64,000 nucleotides of DNA from Marinobacter nitratireducens (lineage in GTDB: Bacteria; Pseudomonadota; Gammaproteobacteria; Pseudomonadales; Oleiphilaceae): NCBI RefSeq assembly GCF_000708045.1, contig NZ_ANIE01000009.1:310001-374000 (forward strand), in the 5' to 3' direction. Made by a program: the position numbers and the translations under genes. How positions within the stretch are numbered: the stretch's first letter is position 1; each line of letters begins with the position of its first letter. The notes beneath the pieces were generated by a model. It was not told the origin of the DNA. It ran no database searches and saw only the letters and a list, made by a program, of their open reading frames with translations. Positions 45,072 through 54,749 of this stretch are shown one piece after another.

Positions 45072-46922
45072 ATGGTGATGACAGCCTCGCACCAGTATTT
45101 CAGGGATCAGCACGGCGACTATCAGGCCGACCAAGCCAGTATGGAGGCCCTGCTGAACTGCTATTGTCGGGACCTGGCCCACCCCTCCGGAGAGCTGGCG
45201 GTGCATCGCGGTGACGGTGGCCGGTCCTGGCCACAGGGACTTCGGGTCCGCCTGGCTCTGGAATCGGTGAGCGCGCTGCAGATCACCTTCCCGGAATCCG
45301 AAGATCTCCTGCTGGTTCTGGTGGCGGGAAACTCGCAGACCTGCAACTACCGCTACCTGTCGGCGCCGTATCACAAATCCGCCCTCCGGGGATGGCGAGT
45401 CCTGGGGCTTGAGCAACTGGGCCGGATCCTGCTCCATCAAATGGCTCGGCGCTTCGATGAACCCTTCAACGGCGAGCTCTACCGACAGATTCTTCTCAGC
45501 CGCAACGTCATGCGCAGCATCCTTGCTTACAGTCGTGTTCCCGCCGATTGGGGGCAGGGGCTGGAGGCATTCCGCTGGTCTGAACAATCCCTGAGTTTCG
45601 GACACCGCTTCCACCCGGCACCAAAGTCCAGGGAAGGGTTCGATCCGGAAGACATCCTTCAGTATTCACCGGAAATGGGCGCGGGGTTCGCGCTTTCGTA
45701 CTTCGCGGTTCATCCGGACGATCTACGCACCCGGGGTGACATTGCCTCGCCGGTATCCGGTTCCGGCCCGGATATCGGGCTGGATGTGCCCGATGGCTGG
45801 GTCGCAGTTCCTGTGCATCCCTGGCAGGCACGCTACCTTATGCGCCTGCCCGTCATCCGCGGTGCTATCCGTTCCGGACGCATCCTGCCCTTGGGCCAGG
45901 CCGGTCAACGCTTCTACCCGACGGCATCAGTTCGCACGCTGTACCAGCCCGGCAACCCCTACTTCCTCAAGTTTTCGACCCATGTCCGACTGACCAACTG
46001 CATCCGGAAAAACGCGGTCTACGAATTGGAAAGTGCTGTGGCCCTCTCCGCCGCACTCAAGACCCACCTTGCCCCATCATTGACCCGTTGGCGCGGGTTC
46101 AGGCTGCTATATGAGCCTGGCTACCAGACGGTTGATTTTGCCGATCACCCAGAGCCTGACCGCCGTACCGTAGCAGAGGGATTTGGTGTCATTATTCGGG
46201 ACAGTATTGAACCTTACCTGGAACCTGGCGTTACACCGGTGCTGGCCGCAGCGCTCTTCAGCGAAGACCGTTTCGGTCGCAGCCCGGTCATCGAAGCTGC
46301 CGATAGCCTGGGCGCTGCCGGACGGCTCAACGTGTTGGAGGCCAGACTGGCGTGGTTCGAGCAGTACCTCGCCTTGCTAATCCCACCGATCTTCGAGTCG
46401 CTGTTCCGCCATGGCGTAGTCTTTGAACCCCACCTCCAGAACGTTGTTGTGGGCATGCGGGAGGGGCATCCCGTCCAGGTGTTTGTTCGTGACCTGGAGG
46501 GAACCAAGCTCGTGCCCGGGCGATGGTCGGGAGAACTGCCCGATAGCCTCGATGAACAAACACTGGCATCGGTTCATTACAGTCAGGACAAAGCCTGGAA
46601 GCGAATCGCCTACTGCCTGTTGGTCAATCACCTGTTCCAGGCCGTGGCCTGCCTCAGTGGGGGAGAAGAACGCATCGAACGTCGGTTATGGCAGGCGCTC
46701 GCGGGCGTCGTGCGCAATTGGCTGAAAGACACCGATGACCCCTGGGCCACGGATGTACTCGGCAGGCTTCTGGCGGGCGATCCGATTCCCAACAAAAGCA
46801 ACCTGATGACCCGCCTGTTCAAGCGCCCGGACCGTGAGTCACAGTACACCCGGGCACCCAACCCGCTCACCCCGACGATGTTTTGCGCCGTGGAGACCAA
46901 GGAGGAGCTGTGCCATGCCTGA
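45072..46922 (+). CDS. pvsD: NRPS-independent siderophore synthetase (IucA/IucC), PvsD-like
   Basis: 616 residues; the ATG has AAGGAG with good spacing. Family blocks are VPVHPWQARYLMRLP, KFSTHVRLTNCIRKNAV, GVVFEPHLQNVVVGM and QVFVRDLEGTKLVPG. It should activate citrate and condense it with serine or a related nucleophile in the first step of vibrioferrin assembly. Its last 8 nt overlap the start of pvsE. Confidence 0.88.
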   Translation: MVMTASHQYFRDQHGDYQADQASMEALLNCYCRDLAHPSGELAVHRGDGGRSWPQGLRVRLALESVSALQITFPESEDLLLVLVAGNSQTCNYRYLSAPYHKSALRGWRVLGLEQLGRILLHQMARRFDEPFNGELYRQILLSRNVMRSILAYSRVPADWGQGLEAFRWSEQSLSFGHRFHPAPKSREGFDPEDILQYSPEMGAGFALSYFAVHPDDLRTRGDIASPVSGSGPDIGLDVPDGWVAVPVHPWQARYLMRLPVIRGAIRSGRILPLGQAGQRFYPTASVRTLYQPGNPYFLKFSTHVRLTNCIRKNAVYELESAVALSAALKTHLAPSLTRWRGFRLLYEPGYQTVDFADHPEPDRRTVAEGFGVIIRDSIEPYLEPGVTPVLAAALFSEDRFGRSPVIEAADSLGAAGRLNVLEARLAWFEQYLALLIPPIFESLFRHGVVFEPHLQNVVVGMREGHPVQVFVRDLEGTKLVPGRWSGELPDSLDEQTLASVHYSQDKAWKRIAYCLLVNHLFQAVACLSGGEERIERRLWQALAGVVRNWLKDTDDPWATDVLGRLLAGDPIPNKSNLMTRLFKRPDRESQYTRAPNPLTPTMFCAVETKEELCHA

Positions 46923-48111
46923 CGTACCTGTTTCCGTTCAGCAAGCCATTCACACACTCAAACGCCGGGAAAGCGACCCCTTGTGCGCCTATGTGTATGA
47001 TCTGCCCGGACTCCGTGACCGGATACGGGGCATTGTCGAGTGCTTGCCGGCCGGTTGTGAGATGTTCTATGCCGCCAAAGCGAATCCTGCATTGCCGGTG
47101 CTCGGCGCCTTGGCCCCCTTTGTGCGAGGCTTTGAAGTGGCATCTGGCGGCGAGTTGAACTGGGTTCGCCGACATTTTCCCGAAACGCCTGTCATCTTCG
47201 GTGGTCCCGGCAAGCTGGTCTCCGACCTCGAAGCTGCGATCGATCAGAACGTTGAACGGATCCACGTTGAAAGCCTGCTCGAATTACGGCACCTGTGTGA
47301 CATCGCCGACCGTAAACAGATTCACCAGGACATCCTGCTACGCATCAATCTGGAGCTGCCCGACACACCCTCCACACGGCTTACCATGGGCGGCGTACCC
47401 ACGCCGTTTGGTATGGAGGAGGCCTGTATTCCAGACGCACTGGCATTGCTGGCGAGGCAGAACCGGGTCAGGCTGCGCGGATTTCACTTTCACCTGATGT
47501 CACACCAGCTCGACGAGAAATGTCATATTGCCTTGATAAGACACTACCTGGAGTCGGTGCGCGCCTGGGAAACGACGTACAGCCTGGATCTTGCCGAGAT
47601 AAATGTCGGTGGCGGTATCGGGATTAATTACATACAGCCTGATCGTCAATTTGACTGGCCCGGATTTTGTGCCGGTCTGGACGAGCTGCTTCAAACTCAC
47701 TCGGATCGGGCCTGGAACATACGGTTCGAATGTGGCCGTTTCATAACCGCACCCTGTGGTTTCTATGTTAGCGAAGTCCTGGATGTCAAACGCTGTGGCG
47801 AGGAATGGTTTGCGGTGTGCCGGGGCGGGACACACCACTTCCGGACCCCTGCGGCGCAAGCACATAACCATCCATTTGAGGTACTGCCTGCCGCCGGGAC
47901 CACCACCGAATCACCCGGCGTCGAAGGCAACCCTGTCACCCTGGTTGGCCAGCTCTGCACGCCCAAGGATGTGTTTGCCCGCCGGGTTCACGTCGACTCG
48001 CTCGGGGTTGGCGATCAGGTGGTCTTTCACTACGCCGGGGCCTACGCCTGGAATATCTCCCATCAGGCCTTTCTGATGCATCCTCACCCAAACGAGGTTT
48101 TCATCGAGTAA
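46915..48111 (+). CDS. pvsE: PLP-dependent decarboxylase (group IV), PvsE-like
   Basis: 398 residues from the ATG within the pvsD end, preceded by AAGGAGGAGC. The PLP lysine is Lys55 in FYAAKANPAL. Other family blocks are FHFHLMSHQL, GGGIGINY (phosphate loop), FECGRFITAPCGFYV and LCTPKDVFAR, plus a final HYAGAYAWNISHQAF. It resembles diaminopimelate/ornithine decarboxylases. In the vibrioferrin pathway it is thought to remove CO2 from a serine moiety, giving ethanolamine. The family normally uses free amino acids, so the true substrate is inferred. Confidence 0.86.
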   Translation: MPDVPVSVQQAIHTLKRRESDPLCAYVYDLPGLRDRIRGIVECLPAGCEMFYAAKANPALPVLGALAPFVRGFEVASGGELNWVRRHFPETPVIFGGPGKLVSDLEAAIDQNVERIHVESLLELRHLCDIADRKQIHQDILLRINLELPDTPSTRLTMGGVPTPFGMEEACIPDALALLARQNRVRLRGFHFHLMSHQLDEKCHIALIRHYLESVRAWETTYSLDLAEINVGGGIGINYIQPDRQFDWPGFCAGLDELLQTHSDRAWNIRFECGRFITAPCGFYVSEVLDVKRCGEEWFAVCRGGTHHFRTPAAQAHNHPFEVLPAAGTTTESPGVEGNPVTLVGQLCTPKDVFARRVHVDSLGVGDQVVFHYAGAYAWNISHQAFLMHPHPNEVFIE

Positions 48112-48150
48112 CCGGACCGCGGGTTGTCCGATGAAATATCTTGCGTCAAT

Positions 48151-48169
48151 TGTAATACGAATTATTATC
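48151..48169 (+). promoter_or_regulatory. Fur-like box before the receptor gene
   Basis: A 19-mer including AATTATTATC matches the Fur consensus at 13 of 19 positions. It lies 43 nt before the receptor start and suggests that the uptake genes have their own iron-regulated promoter. Confidence 0.6.
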
Positions 48170-48211
48170 AGTACAATGCGCGATAAAAATTAACGCGTGC
48201 TGGAGAACACA

Positions 48212-50323
48212 ATGTCGAAGTCTGAAGTTTCAACGCCACTTAAGCGCCATCCTTTGTCCGCAGCCATTGCCATGCTCCCGGTCTCACTGCTGGCCATGGG
48301 CACTGCACCCGGCGCCCAGGCACAGGAGCAGGCTGAGGCTGCAGCCCTGCTTCCGGGCCTGAACGTTACCGCAGACTGGCTGGGGCCACCGACGGAAGCG
48401 TCCGAAAGAACCTACACGGGGGCCCGCACGGTGGTGGAGGAAGAGGAGCTTCAGGATGCCGGCGCTCTGAACCTGGAGGACGCCCTTCGCCCGGTACCCG
48501 GTGTTACAGTGCTTGATGAAACCGGCACGGGCGTTCTGCCCAATATCGGCGTGCGTGGTCTGAACCCTTTGCGCAGTGAGCGGCTTCAGATTCTGGTGGA
48601 CGGTTACCCCATCGCCATCGGCCCCTACAGCAACGTGGGTGTTTCACTCTTCCCGGTTACTCTTCCAAGCCTGCAAGCGGTGGATATTGTTCGGGGCGGT
48701 GCCTCGGTTCATTACGGCCCCAACAACGTGGGTGGCGTGGTGAACTTCGTTACCAAGCCGATTCCAGCGGAAACCTCACAGACCCTTCGTGAGCGGGTAA
48801 CCATTGCTGAAGAAACCGGCAACGTTTTTACCGACACCTATTACCGGGTCGGAGGCCAGGCTACAGACAAGCTCGACCTGCAGTTCCAGGCCAACGTCCA
48901 GCGCGGTGACGGCTTTCGCGATCACTCCGATACCAAAGTGGACAACCTGATCCTGGATGCCCGTTACTACCTGAACGACCAGCATGAACTGGCCTCACAG
49001 CTGCAGTACTACCGCGTCGATGCCGAGCTTCCCGGCGCCTTGACGCCTGAAGCCTACGAGCAGGATCGCACCCAGAGTCAGCGCCCGTACGATGGCTACG
49101 AGGCAGACATGAGCCGTGCCACCTTCACCTGGACGTATACGCCAGCCGATAACGTGGAATTCCAGTGGCGCAATTTCGTGCACGACGCCGACCGCACCTT
49201 TTTCTTCGGTCAGAACCTCAGCGGCAATGGCCATTGGGCGGACCCGGGGCTGGATTCAACTCACATCGCGGATTCACCGCGCCTGTTCACCGTTTTGGGC
49301 ACGGAGCCCCGGCTCGCGATTCGCCATGGCCGCCATGACATTACCCTGGGCGCGCGATTCGTCAGCGAGGATGTGGAGTTCGATGTCAATCGACTGGAGC
49401 TCTCCTCTGGTAACCGCTCCGTGGCACGTGACTGGCATCTGGACACCCGGGCCATGGCGTTCTACGTCAGCGATACCGTGTCCTTCCTGAATGACCGTCT
49501 GAATGTGACGCCAGGACTGCGTTACGAAGACGTCGACATGGATTTCCGTGACAACCTCAGTGGCAACACGGAAGACAACAACGCCGAGGAGCTGCTGCCG
49601 GGCCTGACCGTGGGCTACCAGGCGTCTGATGATCTGTTTGTCTTTGCCAATAGCCAGCGTTCCCTGGTGCCGGTCCAGATCGCCCAGACCACCCGTGAAG
49701 GCGCGGTCGCAAATGAAACCGCCTGGAACCACGAACTGGGCGCTCGCCTGCAGGTGACCCCGGACCTGTTCTCTTCCGCCACACTGTTCCGCATCGACTA
49801 CGAGGATCAGATTCAGTTCAACCGCTCAACCAGTCGTTTCGAGAACCTCGGAGAGACCCGCCATCAGGGTATCGAACTGGCGAATCGCTGGAGCCTCAAC
49901 AATCAGTGGGAACTGGGCCTGGGCTACACGTTCCTGGATACCGAACAGCTTTCCGGTGACAACGAGGGCAACGAACTTCCCAATGCGCCTACCCATAAAG
50001 TCAGTGCCGAGGCGGTCTACACCTACCAGGCCTGGGACGCCAGCGTGAACTGGGTGTACGTGAGCGAAAGCTACAGCGATGCCGCCAATACTGAAGAGGA
50101 AACCAGCAATGGCAGCGCCGGCGAGTTGCCGGATTACAACCTGGTGACTGCCCGGGTCGGTCGCGATTTCGCGGTGGGGGGTGATCGTGTCCTGAATCTT
50201 GGCCTGGCGGTCAACAACTTGCTGGATGAGGATTACTACTTCCGGGGTGTGGACGTCAGCCCGGTCGGTCGCGTACCTCAGCCGGGCCGGAGCTTTATCC
50301 TGGAGGCCCAACTGGATTTCTGA
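48212..50323 (+). CDS. pvuA: TonB-dependent ferric siderophore receptor, PvuA-like
   Basis: 703 residues from an ATG with GGAG seven bases upstream; a GTG 15 nt earlier is less likely. The signal peptide ends GAQAQ. The plug domain includes LNLEDALRPVPGVTVLDE, GVRGLNPLRSERLQILVDG and GGASVHYGPNNVGGVVNFVTK. The barrel ends in LEAQLDF with the terminal Phe required for outer-membrane insertion. It takes up the ferric siderophore with TonB energy. It overlaps pvuB by 1 nt (TGATG). Confidence 0.9.
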   Translation: MSKSEVSTPLKRHPLSAAIAMLPVSLLAMGTAPGAQAQEQAEAAALLPGLNVTADWLGPPTEASERTYTGARTVVEEEELQDAGALNLEDALRPVPGVTVLDETGTGVLPNIGVRGLNPLRSERLQILVDGYPIAIGPYSNVGVSLFPVTLPSLQAVDIVRGGASVHYGPNNVGGVVNFVTKPIPAETSQTLRERVTIAEETGNVFTDTYYRVGGQATDKLDLQFQANVQRGDGFRDHSDTKVDNLILDARYYLNDQHELASQLQYYRVDAELPGALTPEAYEQDRTQSQRPYDGYEADMSRATFTWTYTPADNVEFQWRNFVHDADRTFFFGQNLSGNGHWADPGLDSTHIADSPRLFTVLGTEPRLAIRHGRHDITLGARFVSEDVEFDVNRLELSSGNRSVARDWHLDTRAMAFYVSDTVSFLNDRLNVTPGLRYEDVDMDFRDNLSGNTEDNNAEELLPGLTVGYQASDDLFVFANSQRSLVPVQIAQTTREGAVANETAWNHELGARLQVTPDLFSSATLFRIDYEDQIQFNRSTSRFENLGETRHQGIELANRWSLNNQWELGLGYTFLDTEQLSGDNEGNELPNAPTHKVSAEAVYTYQAWDASVNWVYVSESYSDAANTEEETSNGSAGELPDYNLVTARVGRDFAVGGDRVLNLGLAVNNLLDEDYYFRGVDVSPVGRVPQPGRSFILEAQLDF

Positions 50324-51249
50324 TGGTCTCCCTACGGAAACGGATTGCAACGGGCCTTCTGGTTGTCCTGCTCTCGGCTGGATCAGGCTGGGCGGACAAC
50401 CACACCATCCGGCTGACGGATGACCGTGGGGAAACCCTGCGGTTGTCCGCTGCGGCAACCCGGCCGGCGGCGATTTCGACCTTCGGGGCCGATGTTGCGC
50501 TGGCACTGGGTACCGTGCCGGTTGCGGTCACCGACTATGGCCTGCAGGGGGTGCCTGAGTACCTGGCGCCGCACTTAAACGGTGTTCGTGGCCTCGGGCC
50601 GAGACACCAGCCCAATCTGGAGGTTTTGTCGTCTGTCCAGCCGGATCTTGTCATCGCCATTCGCCGGTATACCGAGAAAGACGGTGACCAGATCGAAACC
50701 ATTGCCCCGCTCCTGGCCCTGGATCTGATCACTATTCAGGACAGCCTGAGGGCGGTGGATTTGGCGGGACAGGCGCTGGGCAAGCCCGAAAAAGCCGCAG
50801 CGCTCAACACTCGCTTTCTGGGCCGTTTTCCATCACTTGCCGAGCGCAACAAGCATCGCTCAACCAAGACCAAGACCGTGGCGCTGCTGACCAGTGGCAG
50901 TGAAACGCCCTTCATCTATTACGATCATTTCCTGCCGACGGCGCTGCTGGAGCGTCTGGGCTTCGACAATGTCGGTGGCGAGCCGCCGAATCCCGACAGT
51001 GGCATCCCGCTGGGCTACCGAATCAGTCTTGAAGCCCTGTTGGAGCTCAACCCGGATGCCATTCTACTGTTGCCGACGAGTCGTCAACGGGCATTCACGA
51101 TGAACCCGATATGGCCCTATCTCAAGGCGGTTCGCACCGACCAGGTCTATGAAGTGCCGCAGTATTGGAAAGAGGGTGCCGGACCGATTGCACGATCGCG
51201 AATCCTGGACGACATACAGCGTCTGTTGCTGACGCCGGAACCGGAATAA
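50323..51249 (+). CDS. pvuB: Periplasmic ferric siderophore-binding protein, PvuB-like
   Basis: 308 residues with a signal peptide ending GWAD. It has the FecB/FhuD-type fold features RPAAISTFGADVALALGTVPVAV, PNLEVLSSVQPDLVIAI and PLGYRISLEALLELNPDAILLL. It should pass ferric vibrioferrin from the receptor to the PvuCD permease. Confidence 0.87.
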   Translation: MVSLRKRIATGLLVVLLSAGSGWADNHTIRLTDDRGETLRLSAAATRPAAISTFGADVALALGTVPVAVTDYGLQGVPEYLAPHLNGVRGLGPRHQPNLEVLSSVQPDLVIAIRRYTEKDGDQIETIAPLLALDLITIQDSLRAVDLAGQALGKPEKAAALNTRFLGRFPSLAERNKHRSTKTKTVALLTSGSETPFIYYDHFLPTALLERLGFDNVGGEPPNPDSGIPLGYRISLEALLELNPDAILLLPTSRQRAFTMNPIWPYLKAVRTDQVYEVPQYWKEGAGPIARSRILDDIQRLLLTPEPE

Positions 51250-51251
51250 CC

Positions 51252-52253
51252 ATGGCTAACGATGCCACTCTTCGCCCGGCGGTCCTCTACGGCGCAACCG
51301 TCTCGTTCCTGGCGTTGCTTTTCGTCGCGGGCCTCATGATGGGCTCGCGCTGGATCGCGCCGAGCCAGTTGCTGGCGGCCCTGGACGGCAGTAGCGATCT
51401 GCTGACGCGCATCTCTGTGGTGGAACTGCGGCTTCCGCGCAACTTGCTCGGTCTTCTCGGCGGTGCGGCCCTTGGCGTTGCCGGCGCCGTCATGCAGGGT
51501 GTTACCCGGAATTCCCTGGCGTCCCCTGGTCTGACCGGTGTGATCGCATCCGCCGCACTGGCAGTGGTGTCGCTTCGAACCCTGAGCTCACCGGGCGCGA
51601 TGTGGTTACCCTTGATGGCCCTTGGGGGAGGGCTGCTGGGTGGCGCGCTGACCTTTGCCATTGCCGGTCGCCGGCAGCTCCAACCCGAGCGCGTGGTGCT
51701 CGCCGGCATAGCGATCACATCGCTGGCCACCGCACTGACCACCGGGCTTTTGCTGGTGTCCGGGGCGGAAGCGTCCGAGCTGTACTACTGGCTGGCCGGC
51801 AGCCTGATGGGCCGGGGTTGGTTACAGCTACAGATGGTACTGCCCTGGCTGCTGGCGCCGCTGTTTGCCCTGCTGGTCATGCAGCGGCCGTTCCGATTGT
51901 TGCAACTGGATGATGACCTCGCCCAGGCCATGGGGCTGGCCGTCGGCCGGTGGCGCCTGGTTTTTCTGCTGCTGGCCCTGTTGCTGGCAGCGTCGCTGGT
52001 CGCTTTCACCGGCCCCATCGTTTTTATCGGCCTGGTGGCACCGCACATTGCCAGGCGGATGATCGGCAACCAGATCCAACACTGGTTGCCCCTGAGCGCT
52101 CTTCTTGGCGGGCTGCTCTTGTTGGCCGCCGATATCCTGGCCCGACAGCTGGCCTTTCCCCAGGAGTTACCTGTTGGCATGCTGACCGCCCTGATCGGGG
52201 CTCCCTGGCTGATTTATCTTCTCAACTCGCGAACCTCACCCCGGAGCGCTTAA
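51252..52253 (+). CDS. pvuC: Iron-siderophore ABC permease, PvuC-like (FecCD family)
   Basis: 333 residues with nine or ten membrane segments. FecCD hallmarks are VELRLPRNLLGLLGGAALGVAGAVMQGVTRNSLASP and GPIVFIGLVAPHIARRMIG. The start follows the pvuB stop by 2 nt; longer upstream frames lie within pvuB. Confidence 0.9.
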   Translation: MANDATLRPAVLYGATVSFLALLFVAGLMMGSRWIAPSQLLAALDGSSDLLTRISVVELRLPRNLLGLLGGAALGVAGAVMQGVTRNSLASPGLTGVIASAALAVVSLRTLSSPGAMWLPLMALGGGLLGGALTFAIAGRRQLQPERVVLAGIAITSLATALTTGLLLVSGAEASELYYWLAGSLMGRGWLQLQMVLPWLLAPLFALLVMQRPFRLLQLDDDLAQAMGLAVGRWRLVFLLLALLLAASLVAFTGPIVFIGLVAPHIARRMIGNQIQHWLPLSALLGGLLLLAADILARQLAFPQELPVGMLTALIGAPWLIYLLNSRTSPRSA

Positions 52254-52254
52254 C

Positions 52255-53331
52255 GTGACCCAACCGGCTACGACAACGCCACGGGCAGACCAACGCAGTC
52301 TTCGCAAATTCTGCACCAGCCCCATTGCCCGACTGGTTCTGGCCGGCGCGCTCAGCCTGGCCATGGTCCTGGTTGCGGGCGTCCAGCTAGGAGCCATAGA
52401 CCTGACCTGGGCTCAGGTTTGGGCCGGACTGGCCGGCGAAAGCTCTCAACACGTTCAGCGAGTGGTCTTCGAATTACGGTTGCCTCGTACCCTGACCGGC
52501 GTCCTGATTGGCATTCACTTCGCCCTGTCAGGCTGGCTGTTGCAGTTGCTGAGCCGAAACCCCCTGGCAGAAGCCGGCATTCTGGGCATTTCCGCCGGCG
52601 CCAGCCTGGTGGCGGTTGCTGCGTTTATCGTCGGGGACTGGCTGGTGTCCAGTGCCAACCCCTATAACAACACGTCGTTTGCCTTGCAGTACCTGCCGCT
52701 GTTTGCCATGGCGGGCGGGCTGGTAACTGCGTTGGCGGTATATTTCCTGGGCATGCGACGTGGCCACCTGTCGCCTGTCAAAATGACCCTGACCGGCGCG
52801 GTGCTTGCCGGTATGTTGCACGCGCTCACCACCGGCGCGCTGGCCTTCTGGGGCCACGCTCATACCGAACTGGTTGCTCAGTGGCTGGCGGGCTCTCTTT
52901 ATGGCGCCGAATGGGAGCATCTGCGTACGCTGTTACCCTGGACGTTCATCGGATTGGCCGGTGTCGCGTTGCTCGTGCGACCTCTGGAAGTCATGCAGCT
53001 GGACGATGAGCACGTCCGCACTCTGGGGCTGGTCCTGAACCGCTGGCGTGCCTTTGCGCTGCTGATTGCCACGCTACTGGCGGCCAGTGCCGTCGGCGTG
53101 GTTGGGCCGGTGGGCTTTATCGGCCTGCTGATCCCACACATCAGCCGTAGACTGGCCGGGGCCAATCTACCGGTCCAGCTGGTGTTGTGTGTACTGTTGG
53201 GGGCGGTGCTGGCTGTGCTGGCAGATTTGCTCGGCCGAACGCTGTTTTCTCCCTACGAAGTACCCGTGGGCGTGGTCTCCGCTGTCCTCGGCGTCCCGTT
53301 TTTCCTGTATCTGCTATCGCGTCAACCCTGA
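52255..53331 (+). CDS. pvuD: Iron-siderophore ABC permease, PvuD-like (FecCD family)
   Basis: 358 residues from GTG, one base after the pvuC stop. It carries VFELRLPRTLTGVLIGIHFALSGWLLQLLSRNPLAEAG and VGPVGFIGLLIPHISRRLAG, the paired permease signature. It should form a heterodimer with PvuC. Confidence 0.9.
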   Translation: MTQPATTTPRADQRSLRKFCTSPIARLVLAGALSLAMVLVAGVQLGAIDLTWAQVWAGLAGESSQHVQRVVFELRLPRTLTGVLIGIHFALSGWLLQLLSRNPLAEAGILGISAGASLVAVAAFIVGDWLVSSANPYNNTSFALQYLPLFAMAGGLVTALAVYFLGMRRGHLSPVKMTLTGAVLAGMLHALTTGALAFWGHAHTELVAQWLAGSLYGAEWEHLRTLLPWTFIGLAGVALLVRPLEVMQLDDEHVRTLGLVLNRWRAFALLIATLLAASAVGVVGPVGFIGLLIPHISRRLAGANLPVQLVLCVLLGAVLAVLADLLGRTLFSPYEVPVGVVSAVLGVPFFLYLLSRQP

Positions 53332-53345
53332 GGCCGGAATTCTCC

Positions 53346-54164
53346 ATGTTACGAACCGAGCACCTTTCATTGGCCTACGGCGACAAACAGGTTGTCGACA
53401 ACGTCTCGCTTGCCATTCCCGAGGGTGGAATCACCTGTCTGCTAGGGCCCAATGGGTCTGGTAAGAGCACATTGCTGAAAAGTTTTGCCGGCCTGCTGCC
53501 ACCCCGGTCGGGCCAGGTGTTCCTGGACAACCGGCCGGTTGCGCAATGGGACCGGCGCCGGCTGGCGCTCAGGCTCGCCATGTTGCCCCAGAAACCGGTT
53601 GTGCCGGATGGTATCCGGGTTCGGGACTTGATTGCACTGGGTCGCTTTCCCCACCGGAAATGGTGGCAAAGGAACCTCACTACCGACGACAACGCCACCA
53701 TCGACGCCATGGCAATGACCGGGGTATCAGACCTTGCGGAACGACCGGTGGAAGCGCTCTCCGGAGGGCAGCAACAGCGGGTCTGGATCGCCATGGCACT
53801 GGCCCAGGAGACCGATATCCTGTTGCTGGACGAGCCAACCACGTTTCTGGATTGGGGTTACCAGTTGGAAGTATTGGAGCTCTTGTCCACGTTGAACCGG
53901 CAACACGGACTGACCGTGGTCATGTCACTTCATGACCTCAACCAGGCCGCGCAATTTGCGGACCGGATTGCGGTGCTGGCTGACGGCCAACTCGACACCA
54001 TCGGCAGCCCTGCGGAAGTGATGACTGAATCCCTCGTCAACCGGGTATTTCGGGTGCATACAAGCATCACTGCGGGGTGGGAAGGTCGCCCGTTTTGCAG
54101 CGGATTTGCGGAATCGGCACAAAGCCGCTCCAGGCAACGTCCCCGTTGTATCGCTACCTCATAA
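53346..54164 (+). CDS. pvuE: Iron-siderophore ABC ATPase, PvuE-like
   Basis: 272 residues. Walker A is GPNGSGKST (34-42), signature LSGGQQQR, Walker B ILLLDEPT and switch MSLHDLNQAAQF. It lies 14 nt after pvuD. A long C-terminal tail, rich in Ser and Arg, is unlike the tight ends of most FecE proteins. It energises uptake of the ferric siderophore. Confidence 0.9.
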   Translation: MLRTEHLSLAYGDKQVVDNVSLAIPEGGITCLLGPNGSGKSTLLKSFAGLLPPRSGQVFLDNRPVAQWDRRRLALRLAMLPQKPVVPDGIRVRDLIALGRFPHRKWWQRNLTTDDNATIDAMAMTGVSDLAERPVEALSGGQQQRVWIAMALAQETDILLLDEPTTFLDWGYQLEVLELLSTLNRQHGLTVVMSLHDLNQAAQFADRIAVLADGQLDTIGSPAEVMTESLVNRVFRVHTSITAGWEGRPFCSGFAESAQSRSRQRPRCIATS

Positions 54165-54245
54165 TCCGGAACCCACAGCCGCCACTCGGGTTCTATCCTG
54201 TTACTGCGGACACACTATGAACACAATTTGGACACAGCCAAACAA

Positions 54246-54275
54246 AAAAGGCCTGCGTTTTCACGCAAGCCTTTG
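54246..54275 (-). terminator. Terminator of the (formerly intact) tRNA-Arg gene
   Basis: Arms AAAGGC..TGCG and CGCA..GCCTTT with a TTTTCA-type loop, followed on the minus strand by T-rich DNA. It lies 8 nt past the CCA end of the tRNA fragment. A nearly identical hairpin ends the pnt operon (35392-35421). Confidence 0.8.
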
Positions 54276-54282
54276 AAAATAA

Positions 54283-54327
<45 letters not shown>

Positions 54328-54483
54328 TGCGCCTTCGAAGGTAGGCAGCAACCGGTCTAAATCGGTGAAAAGTCTCAAAGATCAAATACCTAAAGCAAAA
54401 AACACCAGCCTCCAAAACCCCGATATATCAGCATTTTAAGCCAATTAACACCGAAGTGTGGCACACCTCTGTCAGGTAACCGA

Positions 54484-54604
54484 TGTCCGGAAACAGGACA
54501 TTTGATCGGTGCCCTCCAGGCACTCTAAATGGATATTTGGATCCGATTTTGTCGGGTCGGGGAGTGCAGAATTGTCAGGATTTCAGTGTCCGGAAATCGG
54601 ACAC
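54484..54604. repeat. Pair of TGTCC-N7-GGACA hairpin motifs
   Basis: Two similar palindromes, TGTCC-GGAAACA-GGACA (54484-54500) and GTGTCC-GGAAATC-GGACAC (54586-54604), are centred about 103 bp apart inside the island edge. Both share TGTCCGGAAA. They look like operator or recombinase sites. No gene explains them here. Confidence 0.55.
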
Positions 54605-54671
54605 GCTTTAGGGTCCGGAGAAAACTAGATCGTTGAATTAAATAAACATTAGCATTCCTGCCATCATGTTT

Positions 54672-54701
54672 CGATCAAATCGTTCGACCACGATTTGATC
54701 G
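54672..54701. repeat. Perfect 11-bp inverted repeat
   Basis: CGATCAAATCG, an 8-nt spacer, then CGATTTGATCG. It lies 49 nt from the 3' end of the decayed IS30 gene. It could be an IS-end, a regulatory site or a hairpin; there is no adjacent T-run. Confidence 0.6.
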
Positions 54702-54749
54702 TTTTCACCTTAGATCGTGGATTCAACCAATAACCGCAGCACCGCTCAT

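Noticed and set aside
21139..50323. Functional link between ethanolamine catabolism and the ethanolamine unit of vibrioferrin
   Set aside because: The genes are 17 kb apart with different control sites, and PvsE is thought to make ethanolamine from serine; only coincidence can be supported.
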